A DNA stretch of 6,446 bases from CAZDIO01 sp964505555 (GCA_964505555.1 CAZDIO010000098.1:1-6446), one strand, 5' to 3'; positions 1-6,331 are shown, counted from the first letter of the stretch. The notes: generated by a model not told the origin, from the sequence alone. A program made the numbers and translations.

Positions 1-11
1 TGTAATAATTC

Positions 12-53
12 GAGATTGCTTCGCTTCGCTCGCAACGACAGGAAGGGGTCGTT
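12..53. repeat. Interspersed palindromic repeat (partial, at window edge)
   Basis: On the minus strand this reads like the GTCATTGCGAGCGAAGCGAA-GCAATC family of short palindromic repeats that I recall from intergenic regions of many bacterial genomes; here the A after GTC is a G. Visible symmetry: TTGC pairs with GCAA around a run of TTCG/CTCG units (about 15-34). A second perfect 6-bp stem, AACGAC (34-39) with GTCGTT (48-53), lies immediately beside it around an 8-base loop. There is no coding potential and no T-tract, so it is not an obvious terminator. Family membership is from memory; genome-wide copies cannot be seen in this window. Confidence 0.5.
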
Positions 54-69
54 CATTTTGTTAAAGGCC

Positions 70-241
70 TTAGTTTTCAATCTTTCCCTCCAGACGTTCT
101 TTCAAGGTTTCTTTTAGGGGAAACTCCTTCTTGTTCTTACGAATCTCTCCGAAAAAAAAGCTTTTTATCTGTTACAAACACCGGCAATTCGTTTTCAACT
201 TGGTTCCGAATACCCGAATACGCCCACTCGTTTTTTGGCAT
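70..241 (-). pseudogene. Possible small frameshifted ORF, unknown function
   Basis: An ATG at 241 opens a 34-codon frame beginning MPKNEWAYSGIRNQ and ending at TAA (137-139). At a run of eight A on the plus strand (152-159; T on the coding strand) the neighbouring frame takes over and continues as GEIRKNKKEF...LEGKIEN to a TAA at 70-72. Removing one T from the run gives one continuous 56-residue charged, lysine/glutamate-rich product. Both halves look protein-like and together fill the otherwise empty stretch upstream of the large gene. Against it: it is short, there is no clear ribosome binding site before the ATG, and the start overlaps a candidate promoter reading the other way. It could be a decayed gene, a sequencing or assembly error in the homopolymer, a slippage-expressed gene, or chance. 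I recognise no family. Confidence 0.3.
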
Positions 242-251
242 TGTTTATGCA
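235..251 (+). promoter_or_regulatory. Candidate sigma-54 (-24/-12) promoter for the TSP3 surface protein
   Basis: The sequence TTGGCATTGTTTATGCA matches the RpoN consensus YTGGCACGRNNNTTGCW at the key positions: TTGGCA in the -24 element, TGCA in the -12 element, with GG (237-238) and GC (249-250) separated by exactly 10 bases. The predicted start is about 262, giving a leader of roughly 70 bases before the ATG at 335. No convincing -35/-10 pair was found in the same interval. An activator site (enhancer) would be expected further upstream but cannot be identified by eye. Confidence 0.5.
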
Positions 252-334
252 CTTTATTTCTTACGGTAACGATTCTTACGAGTTTATCGGATGTTTTTTA
301 ATTGAAGAGATCCTCGTAACACAGGGAAAAAAAG

Positions 335-3300
335 ATGAGAGATGTAAAGGTTGTAATATTTTTCTTTGCAGCGTTTGTGCTACACCAGGTGGAGGCATCT
401 GCACAATCGGCAGCAAATCCGATTTATGCCATTAACTCAAGTTCAAGAGAGATCTCACTCTTTAATCCTGCTACCGGTGTTCTTTCTGTTCAAACCACAC
501 TTCCAGTAGGAGTTACCTCCTCGGGAATTGCATATGAAAAAGCAACAGGTGCGGTTTGGTTTATTACTTCAGCCGATCGTTCTATTAAAAAATGGACCCC
601 ACTCGGAGGACTTGTCGATACTGGCTTAGTTCTTCCAATCATTACTACGTATCAGCGCGCAGCGTTTGATAAATATGGCGATCTTTATATTTTAAGTGAT
701 TCACAACGACTCTATCGAATTACGCCAGATATTTTGCCGCTGAGTTATATTGATCTGGGAGTTGTAACAGGGATTTCGGGCACCGGTGGAGATATGGTGT
801 TTGGCCCCAATGGGCTTACCTATGTCGTTTCTAATAACGGAGCAACCAGACAGCTCTATACCTTAAATGTCTCAACTCTTACGGGATCGCTTGTTGGAGC
901 AATTATGACCGCAAGTAATACCACCGGGGTAATTTTCAATAATCAAAATCAACTTCTCGTGAGCACGCTCGGAAGTATTGTCTACGTTGTTAATCCAGCA
1001 AATGGTGCAATCCTTTCTTCGATAAATACCACGGCGGTATCAAACGATTTTGGAGGACCTGCGTCTTATTCCGATCTTTCATTGAGCATGACAGTGGAGC
1101 CAGAATCACCGGTGCAGGGTGGATCGGCAAAGTTTTTTATTACACTTACGAATGATGGGCCTGATACTGCTGAAAATATAATAGTAAAAGATCTTCTTCC
1201 GGCAGGACTCCAGTATGAGTCTGATGATGCGGATCTTGGTGCCTATGATCCGATTACAGGTCTGTGGAGTATTAAAACAGTACCGGCAAATAGCACTAAA
1301 ACATTTGCGATTAAGGTGATTGTTCAGGGGCTGGGGTTGATAACAAATGTTGCGGAAGTAATGGATACTTCTTCAACAGATATTGATTCTACCCCTGGCA
1401 ATAATATTTCAAGTGAGGATGATCAGGTAAGTATAGCTTTCAATGCGCTTGTAGATAGTGATGGAGATGGAGTTGCAGATGTTAATGATAATTGTCCATC
1501 GGTGGGCAACCCACTTCAAGAGAATTTTGATGGTGATGCAGATGGAGATGTTTGTGATGCCGATGATGATAATGACGGGATTATTGATTCCGGAGACTGT
1601 GATGATTTTGACAATAGCATCTGGCGAAATAGAGCATATCCGGATGCTGATAGCGATACGGTTCGTGAGTCAGGATCATTAACCGTAATCTCTTGTTTCG
1701 GAGCTACGCCGCCTACGGGATATACACTGAATCTCAATGGCCCAGACAACTGCCCCGGAGTGGCCAATGCAACACAGGTTGATACCGATGTAGATGGTCA
1801 AGGAGATAGCTGTGATAGTGATGATGACGATGATGGCGTATTAGATGGTGCAGATTGTAATTCGCTTGATGGTAAGCTCTGGCGCAATCAGGCGTATCTT
1901 GATGGTGATAGTGATGGGATACGCGATGGATTGAGCCTTACCACCGTGGCCTGTTTTGGAAATAACCCTCCTCTTGGTTCTACCCTTGGAACGAACGGTC
2001 CAGATAACTGTATCGGAACGGCAAATCCAGATCAAAAGGATACCGATTCTGATAGTGCTGGAGATGCTTGTGATAATGATGATGATAATGATGGCACGGC
2101 AGATGGAGCGGATTGTGATGCCCTGAGTAGTGCGGTGTGGAGAGATCAGGCGTACGTTGATGCTGATAGTGATGGGATAAGAGATACGGCCGTTCTTTCT
2201 GGAACAGCTTGTTTTGGAACAACCGTTCCCGGTGGATACACTCTTACTACAAATGGACCAGATAACTGTCCTGCGATTTCAAATTCAGATCAAAGTAATA
2301 TCGATGGTGATAGTCAAGGCGATCTCTGTGATAGCGATGATGATAACGACAACATCGATGATGGAAGTGATAACTGCCAAACCGTTTCCAATAATGATCA
2401 AGCAGATAATGATCACGATGGGCTTGGAGATAGTTGTGACGCTGATGATGACAACGACGGTATTCCTGACTCAGGAGATAACTGCAAGGTAGTTTCCAAT
2501 GCTGATCAGCTCGATACCAATAATGATGGGCGAGGAGATGCCTGCACCGATGTCGGGCAGTGCGATCCCAATAACGGGGGAGACTGCTTTTATGAGGATC
2601 TTGCTCCAAGTGGATGCGTTGGTGCAAACGGATTTCTGGGTCAGTCAAACGTTGTTACGGTAATCAATATTAGTTCACAAAAGCTAAAAACAAAAGTTGA
2701 ATACCGAGACCGATTTGGAAAGGTGAAAGGAAGTGCACAAAAGGTTATCGCACCGTTTTTAAAAACTGATTTCATTGTTAATGAAATTGGCCTTACCGCA
2801 GATATGTATGGAACTGTCTGTGTGAGCACCGATGCAAAACAAGCTGGTGCTTGGACAGGAGGAATCTCACTGTATAAACCCAATATGAGACAAGCTCAGA
2901 GTGGCTTTGACTTTGCCCTGAATTATCCACTGATGAACCCAAGAACCGGGATCTATAGTATGCCGCTTAATACCTTCCATCTTGGCACGGCAAAGACGGC
3001 AGTCGTCGCAAATTGGATTAGTATTGCCGATGGAACGCCAGGAGATAAAAAAGGTCTTAGTGGGAAACTTTATTACTATAATGCTCAAGGAAAGCTTGTG
3101 CACACGGATACTGTTAGTCTTTCTGATGGTGGTCGGTATGATTTTTCAGGTCATGACGCCCTCGCTGGTCCAAAGAATGTAGACGCTGTGGGAATGGCGA
3201 CCTTTGTTCCAACAGTAAAAAACAATATCCAGCCAAAGTATTATATTACCAACACCAGATACTTTTATGACTGCGTGGGGGCTTCGTGTCCGAATTTCCT

Positions 3301-3958
3301 TACCGCATTTCCAATGCCTTATCGCCCACCGACGCAAAATAAGATGGTTGGTGGAGTATCAACGATGAATGATGAGTTAAGTATTGTTGAGCTTAATAAC
3401 GTTGCCGAGAGTGCGGTGAGTGTGAATCTTAATATCTACGATCCAGCTGGAAAGAAGATTGGAAAACAAACAGTCAATGTTTCTCCTCGGGCAACACGTC
3501 ACGTGATTATGAATAAGGTTGGAAATTCTGGATTTCTTGCCTCTTCAAAGGTTGGCTCCGTTGAGGTTTCAACACCGCAAGGGGTAATTAGCGCAACGAC
3601 ACTATTTTATAAACTCAACGGAACAAACGTCTTGCAATACGGATACGCTGCCCCAGCGGTAGGCTCTCCTGGTCAAGCGCAAGTATCAGAGTTTAATAGT
3701 TTTATCGGACATGTAAACCGTGTGGAAGTGTATAACTCAACAAACTCACAAGTAACTGCCGAACTGGATCTGTTAAACTACACCGGCGCTCATATCTCCG
3801 GTCAAACGTTTACCCTTCCTCCACACGGAACGAAAGAATTTGCGTTAAATGTTGGTAAAGATACGTATGGTACGTTGATCATCCAAGGAGAAGGGGTGGT
3901 GTTTCGGAACTATGTAACAAGTCCTGGAACATACATCCTTCCCTTCCTTGGAAGATAG
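335..3958 (+). CDS. Large secreted DUF11 / thrombospondin type 3 repeat protein
   Basis: Predicted exported surface or extracellular protein of 1207 residues; its biochemical role is unknown. Residues 1-23 form a signal peptide (basic start, IFFFAAFVL core, ASA before Q24). About 28-243 is beta-rich with recurring YxxN...GxL strands, resembling a beta-propeller. Residues about 244-362 form a DUF11 domain (TLTNDGPDTAENIIVKD, then LPAGLQY). Residues 374-737 are TSP3-type calcium-binding repeats (DxDxDG, DNCP, GDxCDxDDDNDG), built of three 86-residue units and then 36-residue units. Residues about 771-1187 hold four related beta-sandwich-like modules. I see no LPXTG, PEP-CTERM or C-terminal membrane segment; the protein ends YILPFLGR, so the anchoring mode is unknown. 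The ATG is chosen because AGGGA (323-327) lies 7 bases upstream and the signal peptide begins there. It converges on flagellin with only 14 bases between stops. TSP3 and DUF11 proteins are often adhesins or cell-envelope proteins; that role here is inference. Confidence 0.95.
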   Translation: MRDVKVVIFFFAAFVLHQVEASAQSAANPIYAINSSSREISLFNPATGVLSVQTTLPVGVTSSGIAYEKATGAVWFITSADRSIKKWTPLGGLVDTGLVLPIITTYQRAAFDKYGDLYILSDSQRLYRITPDILPLSYIDLGVVTGISGTGGDMVFGPNGLTYVVSNNGATRQLYTLNVSTLTGSLVGAIMTASNTTGVIFNNQNQLLVSTLGSIVYVVNPANGAILSSINTTAVSNDFGGPASYSDLSLSMTVEPESPVQGGSAKFFITLTNDGPDTAENIIVKDLLPAGLQYESDDADLGAYDPITGLWSIKTVPANSTKTFAIKVIVQGLGLITNVAEVMDTSSTDIDSTPGNNISSEDDQVSIAFNALVDSDGDGVADVNDNCPSVGNPLQENFDGDADGDVCDADDDNDGIIDSGDCDDFDNSIWRNRAYPDADSDTVRESGSLTVISCFGATPPTGYTLNLNGPDNCPGVANATQVDTDVDGQGDSCDSDDDDDGVLDGADCNSLDGKLWRNQAYLDGDSDGIRDGLSLTTVACFGNNPPLGSTLGTNGPDNCIGTANPDQKDTDSDSAGDACDNDDDNDGTADGADCDALSSAVWRDQAYVDADSDGIRDTAVLSGTACFGTTVPGGYTLTTNGPDNCPAISNSDQSNIDGDSQGDLCDSDDDNDNIDDGSDNCQTVSNNDQADNDHDGLGDSCDADDDNDGIPDSGDNCKVVSNADQLDTNNDGRGDACTDVGQCDPNNGGDCFYEDLAPSGCVGANGFLGQSNVVTVINISSQKLKTKVEYRDRFGKVKGSAQKVIAPFLKTDFIVNEIGLTADMYGTVCVSTDAKQAGAWTGGISLYKPNMRQAQSGFDFALNYPLMNPRTGIYSMPLNTFHLGTAKTAVVANWISIADGTPGDKKGLSGKLYYYNAQGKLVHTDTVSLSDGGRYDFSGHDALAGPKNVDAVGMATFVPTVKNNIQPKYYITNTRYFYDCVGASCPNFLTAFPMPYRPPTQNKMVGGVSTMNDELSIVELNNVAESAVSVNLNIYDPAGKKIGKQTVNVSPRATRHVIMNKVGNSGFLASSKVGSVEVSTPQGVISATTLFYKLNGTNVLQYGYAAPAVGSPGQAQVSEFNSFIGHVNRVEVYNSTNSQVTAELDLLNYTGAHISGQTFTLPPHGTKEFALNVGKDTYGTLIIQGEGVVFRNYVTSPGTYILPFLGR
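1487..2260 (+). repeat. Three tandem 258-bp (86-residue) coding repeats
   Basis: The DNC motif that opens each unit falls at residues 385, 471, 557 and 643, that is exactly 86 residues (258 bp) apart three times. Each unit is a normal 36-residue TSP3 repeat plus a 50-residue insert. The insert carries a shared pattern: DC, W-R-N/D, AY.D.DSD, then CFG...P.G.TL, and NGPDNC. The insert resembles the D-x-D-x-D-G plus C..PPGY segments of MopE-like calcium-binding surface proteins. DNA copies have diverged, so this is not a recent duplication or an assembly artefact. Confidence 0.9.
2261..2545 (+). repeat. Canonical 36-residue TSP3 repeats
   Basis: After the last 86-residue unit the period falls to the classical TSP3 length: DNC occurs at residues 643, 679 and 715, 36 residues apart, and the block closes with GDAC at 734-737. 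Each unit carries the DxDxDG calcium-binding pattern and a DNC...GDxC cysteine pair likely to form a disulfide. The 50-residue insert is absent here. Confidence 0.85.
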
Positions 3959-3972
3959 GTGAGAGAGGAAGC

Positions 3973-4791
3973 TTAACCCAAGAGCTTTAGTGCATTTGCA
4001 GGTTGATTGTTTGCTTGAACTTGAACGGCAATGGATGCTTGGCTGCGAATCTGGTTTGCTGCTAGTTTTGCACTTTCCTCTGCAACGTCAGCATCAAGAA
4101 TCCTACTTGCTGCTGTTCGTTCATTGAGTTCAGTGGTTTTTAGATTTTCAAACGCTGAAGCAAGTCTACTTTCTGAAGCGCCAATTTCGGCTCTTGAGCT
4201 TGCAAGAGAAGCAGTTGCTTGTTTTGCTTGATCGAGGGCGGAGCGGGCCGCTTCTGCCGAGCTGAGATCTGCTGCAAGTCCTAGTGAGGAAGCACTGACT
4301 CCTGGGAGTTGAGCACTAATTTGAGAGGTGCTGCTTCCAGTTGTTCCTGCCTGAATGGTCACTGAAGAGGAGCCACTTAAGAGGGATTGTCCATTAAATT
4401 CCGTCGTTGCGGCGATACGGTCAAGCTCTGAGCGAAGAGCTTGGTACTCTGTATTAAGAGCGCTTCTTTGATCTGAAGAGATCGTTCCACTTGCTGCTTG
4501 GGTGGCAAGTTCTGCAAGTCTGGTAGTAATATCACTTGCAGAAGAGATTGCGCCATCGGCAATGGAGAGGGTGGATACCCCATCACTGATATTTCGAGCA
4601 GCAACGGTGCCGGTATCTGCGTTCGTTAATAGGTTGAGAGCGACGGCAAGTCCTGCCGGGTCATCAGAGGCTTTGTTAATCCGCTTACCACTGGAGAGTT
4701 TCTCGAGAGACGAGGTGACCTCTTTTTGTGACTTACTAAGTTCTTTGTTGGCGCTAAGGGAGGCGATATTGGTGTTAATACTAATAGGCAT
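3973..4791 (-). CDS. fliC: Flagellin (minimal, D0/D1 only)
   Basis: Structural subunit of the flagellar filament, 272 residues, exported through the flagellar type III apparatus and polymerised outside the cell. The N-terminal D0/D1 region is canonical: MPISINTNIASL at the start and SSGKRINKASDDPAG at 33-47. The C-terminal region ends NERTAASRILDADVAEES...NNQPANALKLLG (223-272), the usual D0 helix. The central variable part is reduced to about 140-175, so D2/D3 domains are missing. The D1 segment TRLAELATQ (90-98) and E115 match the arginine, leucine and glutamate of the TLR5-recognised site of enterobacterial flagellins by alignment in my head. There is no cysteine or tryptophan. The ATG is preceded by GGAAG (4798-4802) at a 6-base spacing. 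No other flagellar gene is in the window, so this is a stand-alone flagellin gene. It converges on the large surface-protein gene and has its own leader and candidate sigma-28 promoter. Confidence 0.97.
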   Translation of the reverse strand: MPISINTNIASLSANKELSKSQKEVTSSLEKLSSGKRINKASDDPAGLAVALNLLTNADTGTVAARNISDGVSTLSIADGAISSASDITTRLAELATQAASGTISSDQRSALNTEYQALRSELDRIAATTEFNGQSLLSGSSSVTIQAGTTGSSTSQISAQLPGVSASSLGLAADLSSAEAARSALDQAKQATASLASSRAEIGASESRLASAFENLKTTELNERTAASRILDADVAEESAKLAANQIRSQASIAVQVQANNQPANALKLLG

Positions 4792-4799
4792 GATTCACT

Positions 4800-4837
4800 T
4801 CCGTTGTGATTAGAAACAGCAGCGCCGTTTCGTCCGT
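4800..4837 (-). promoter_or_regulatory. Candidate CsrA-type leader element of the flagellin mRNA
   Basis: The leader has two ACGGA motifs on the coding strand, at 4833-4837 and 4800-4804; the second overlaps the Shine-Dalgarno sequence. Between them lies a hairpin, GAAACGGC-GCT-GCTGTTTC (4813-4831), with an 8-bp stem that includes one G-T pair. CsrA binds A(N)GGA motifs, and in Bacillus subtilis it blocks hag (flagellin) translation by binding two leader sites, one over the Shine-Dalgarno. The layout here is similar, but whether the organism has CsrA is unknown. Confidence 0.4.
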
Positions 4838-4860
4838 TTTGTAGTAGCCTCAAAAAAGCT

Positions 4861-4895
4861 AAAGAGCGTTTAAAGTGCTTCTTTGAACGCTTTTT
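4861..4895. terminator. Strong hairpin with T-tracts, terminator-like in both directions
   Basis: AGCGTTTAAAG (4865-4875) pairs with CTTTGAACGCT (4881-4891) around a 5-base loop. Read as + RNA the stem is complete, with one G-U pair, and is followed by TTTTT. Read as - RNA it has one C-A mismatch and is followed by CTTTAGCTTTTTT. As the first hairpin after the ureohydrolase stop (4964), it is the natural terminator of that gene on the minus strand. It would also lie inside the flagellin leader if the sigma-28 candidate at 4910-4937 is right, so it may instead be a 5' leader structure. Confidence 0.55.
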
Positions 4896-4909
4896 ATGGT
4901 GCTAAAGAG

Positions 4910-4937
4910 ATGTCGTCTCTGAAAGGAAATGACTTTA
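4910..4937 (-). promoter_or_regulatory. Candidate sigma-28 promoter for flagellin
   Basis: On the minus strand, TAAAGTCA (-35 side; TAAA at 4934-4937) is followed after 16 bases from TAAA by GACGACAT (4910-4917). The FliA/SigD consensus is TAAA-N15-GCCGATAA or GCCGATAT. The -35 is strong, the -10 matches 5-6 of 8 positions, and the spacing is one base long. Its place upstream of a flagellin gene supports it. The leader would be about 110 bases long and would include the hairpin at 4861-4895. Confidence 0.4.
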
Positions 4938-4963
4938 CGCTTCAGCGCTTAGCCTTTGTTTTT

Positions 4964-5794
4964 TCAGCCCTTATTTCGTTGATAACTCTCTGTAATCACT
5001 GAAGAGAGGGTTTGAAGAAAGAGGGCTGCAATGCCTGCTGTTTCGTTTTTTCGATCATTTATCGGGGAGAGCTCCACAATTTCAACCCCGATGGTTTGGT
5101 CTAAACAGAGCTTTGAGGTGATGTAGAGTACCTCCCGTGGGGTAAGACCGGAGGGAAAGGGACTTGTGACTCCGGGTGCAAAGGAGGGATCTAAACAATC
5201 AAGATCCAAAGTCAGGTAGTAGGGTGGAGGAAGCTTTGCCTTAATCTCCTTTATCACCTCATCTCCAGATAATCGTTCCAGATCCAACGAAGTGATATGA
5301 AAGATGTTGTGTTTGCGAATGAGTGCCCACTCATCGTTTTCAATCTGACGAATTCCTACGTAGGCAAGATTTTTTGGGTTTAAGTAGCCATCTTTAATGG
5401 CGTGATAGATGCTTGAGCCATAATTTATCTGAGCGTGCGGCATGATATCTGGGTGAGCATCAAAATAAATAAGGGAATATTGAGGATCGGTTTGATGAAG
5501 CGCTTTTAAGCTGCCTACTGTCAGAGTATGTGCACCCCCAATGATGAAGGGAATAGAGCGGTTCTTCCGTAATTCAAGAACCTTTTTCTCCACCGCATCG
5601 ATAAGCTCACTTACGGTAGCTCCGGTGTTGATATCTCCGATGTCGTCAAAATCTCGAGGGACATTAAAGCCACTGACGAGGTAGTCAAAAGCTTTTCGTA
5701 ACGCTCGTGGGCCGTTGTGTTGATCAATGGTTTCTGAAGTTTCTTCACGACATCCTGCAAATGAGGGAACACCAAACACTTTTACTATCGACAT
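4964..5794 (-). CDS. Arginase/agmatinase-family ureohydrolase
   Basis: Binuclear manganese hydrolase that removes urea (or formamide) from a guanidino or formimino compound; cytoplasmic; 276 residues. All six metal ligands of the family are visible: H89 in GGAHT, D112, H114 and D116 in FDAHPDI, D197 and D199 in LTLDLDCLDPSFAPG. NGPRALR (27-33), SGLTPREV (215-222) and VEIVELSP (237-244) are also family signatures. Overall the best fit is agmatinase (SpeB-like, polyamine synthesis), but arginase, guanidinobutyrase or formimidoylglutamase cannot be excluded. Two oddities: the usual GGDHS reads GGAHT, and the position normally holding the catalytic HG histidine (H141 of human arginase I) appears to be Y125 in NYGSS. 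The ATG at 5794 is preferred: AAAGGAA (5804-5810) lies 9 bases upstream. A TTG at 5821 would add nine residues, but its GGAG is only one base away and it would begin almost at the predicted transcript start. Confidence 0.93.
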   Translation of the reverse strand: MSIVKVFGVPSFAGCREETSETIDQHNGPRALRKAFDYLVSGFNVPRDFDDIGDINTGATVSELIDAVEKKVLELRKNRSIPFIIGGAHTLTVGSLKALHQTDPQYSLIYFDAHPDIMPHAQINYGSSIYHAIKDGYLNPKNLAYVGIRQIENDEWALIRKHNIFHITSLDLERLSGDEVIKEIKAKLPPPYYLTLDLDCLDPSFAPGVTSPFPSGLTPREVLYITSKLCLDQTIGVEIVELSPINDRKNETAGIAALFLQTLSSVITESYQRNKG

Positions 5795-5829
5795 GAGAGT
5801 TTTTTCCTTTTGGTTATACAAACTCCTCT

Positions 5830-5859
5830 ACTACAGCGAGGAAGTGGAGGTTTTGTCAA
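5830..5859 (-). promoter_or_regulatory. Sigma-70 type promoter of the ureohydrolase gene
   Basis: A perfect -35 box TTGACA (5854-5859, minus strand) is followed after 18 bases by TGTAGT (5830-5835), which matches four of six positions of TATAAT. Transcription would start near 5823, giving a leader of about 28 bases to the ATG at 5794. A later TATAAC (about 5813-5818) is too far from TTGACA (35 bases) to pair with it. Confidence 0.5.
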
Positions 5860-5882
5860 GGGAAACGATTTCTCTATGTAGA

Positions 5883-5911
5883 TTTACCTTTTCCTCTACT
5901 CTCGCTATGAT
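5883..5911 (+). promoter_or_regulatory. Sigma-70 type promoter of yggX
   Basis: TTTACC (5883-5888) and TATGAT (5906-5911) are separated by 17 bases and match the -35 and -10 consensus at four and five of six positions. The expected start is about 5918, about 55 bases before the yggX start. The leader contains a five-codon mini-ORF (MKGVF, 5934-5951) without a clear ribosome binding site; I attach no function to it. Confidence 0.5.
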
Positions 5912-5975
5912 TTTCTTGCTGGAACTGATAAATATGAAGGGAGTCTTTTGAGCAATAAAAGATAATGGAGAGATG

Positions 5976-6266
5976 ATGGCAGAACGAATCGTTCACTGTG
6001 TAAAGCTGGAAAAAGATGCCCCCGGGTTAGAAAAGCCCCCCTTTGAAGGTGAGCTTGGGAATGAGATCTTTGAAAAGGTATCTAAAGAGGCGTGGTTGAT
6101 GTGGCAAGATGACCTAATGATTAAAATCATTAATGAGTACCGATTAAATCTCGCTGAGGCAGAGCACTATAATGTGCTTCTTGAACAGATGAAAACATTT
6201 TTAAATCTTACCCCAAGTGATGGAGCGGTACTGGAAGTAGAGAATGAACGACGGGGAAGGGGATAG
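5976..6266 (+). CDS. yggX: YggX family Fe(II)-trafficking / oxidative damage protection protein
   Basis: Small cytoplasmic protein (96 residues; E. coli YggX has about 91) implicated in iron handling and in protecting Fe-S clusters from superoxide damage. The family signature is nearly complete: RIVHC (4-8) with the conserved early cysteine C8, PPFEGELG (21-28), VSKEAWLMW (35-43), INEYRLNL (52-59) and LLEQM (68-72). The C-terminal tail (about 77-96) is variable and ends in an arginine/glycine-rich stretch. Two adjacent ATGs occur at 5973 and 5976; the second is chosen because GGAG (5967-5970) is 5 bases from it and only 2 from the first. In Enterobacteriaceae yggX lies beside mutY; here it stands alone, divergent from the ureohydrolase gene, with its own promoter and downstream hairpins. 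Confidence 0.95.
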   Translation: MAERIVHCVKLEKDAPGLEKPPFEGELGNEIFEKVSKEAWLMWQDDLMIKIINEYRLNLAEAEHYNVLLEQMKTFLNLTPSDGAVLEVENERRGRG

Positions 6267-6278
6267 TATTTATTGTAG

Positions 6279-6309
6279 TGGGTCAGATATCAATCTTTAT
6301 TTTGACCCA
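6279..6309 (+). other. Hairpin downstream of yggX
   Basis: TGGGTCA (6279-6285) pairs perfectly with TGACCCA (6303-6309), extended inward by a G-T and an A-T pair, around a loop of about 13 bases. It starts 12 bases after the yggX stop. The bases that follow (GTTTAAGTTTAAG) are not a clean T-tract, so it may be a weak terminator or an mRNA 3' end stabiliser. Confidence 0.5.
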
Positions 6310-6331
6310 GTTTAAGTTTAAGCCTTGGTCT

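Noticed and set aside
235..435. 66-codon plus-strand frame starting before the large gene
   Set aside because: It overlaps the signal-peptide coding region in another frame, has no ribosome binding site, and shows no recognisable features.
1458..2648. Several long overlapping open frames on both strands inside the TSP3 region
   Set aside because: Their products are low-complexity M/I/D- or H/Y/R-rich strings that arise from out-of-frame reading of repeated GAT/AAT codons; the main frame has clear domains throughout.
4817..4836. GG-N10-GC spacing in the flagellin leader as a sigma-54 site
   Set aside because: Only the two dinucleotides match; the flanking TGGCA and TTGC context is missing and the site would lie almost on the ribosome binding site.
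4906..4920. AGAGA...TCTCT inverted repeat as an operator
   Set aside because: A 5-bp arm with low-complexity sequence is too weak to call, and it overlaps the sigma-28 candidate -10.
5795..5821. TTG start adding nine residues to the ureohydrolase
   Set aside because: GGAG sits one base from the TTG, the predicted transcript begins about there, and the ATG at 5794 has a well-spaced AAAGGAA and starts the conserved domain normally.
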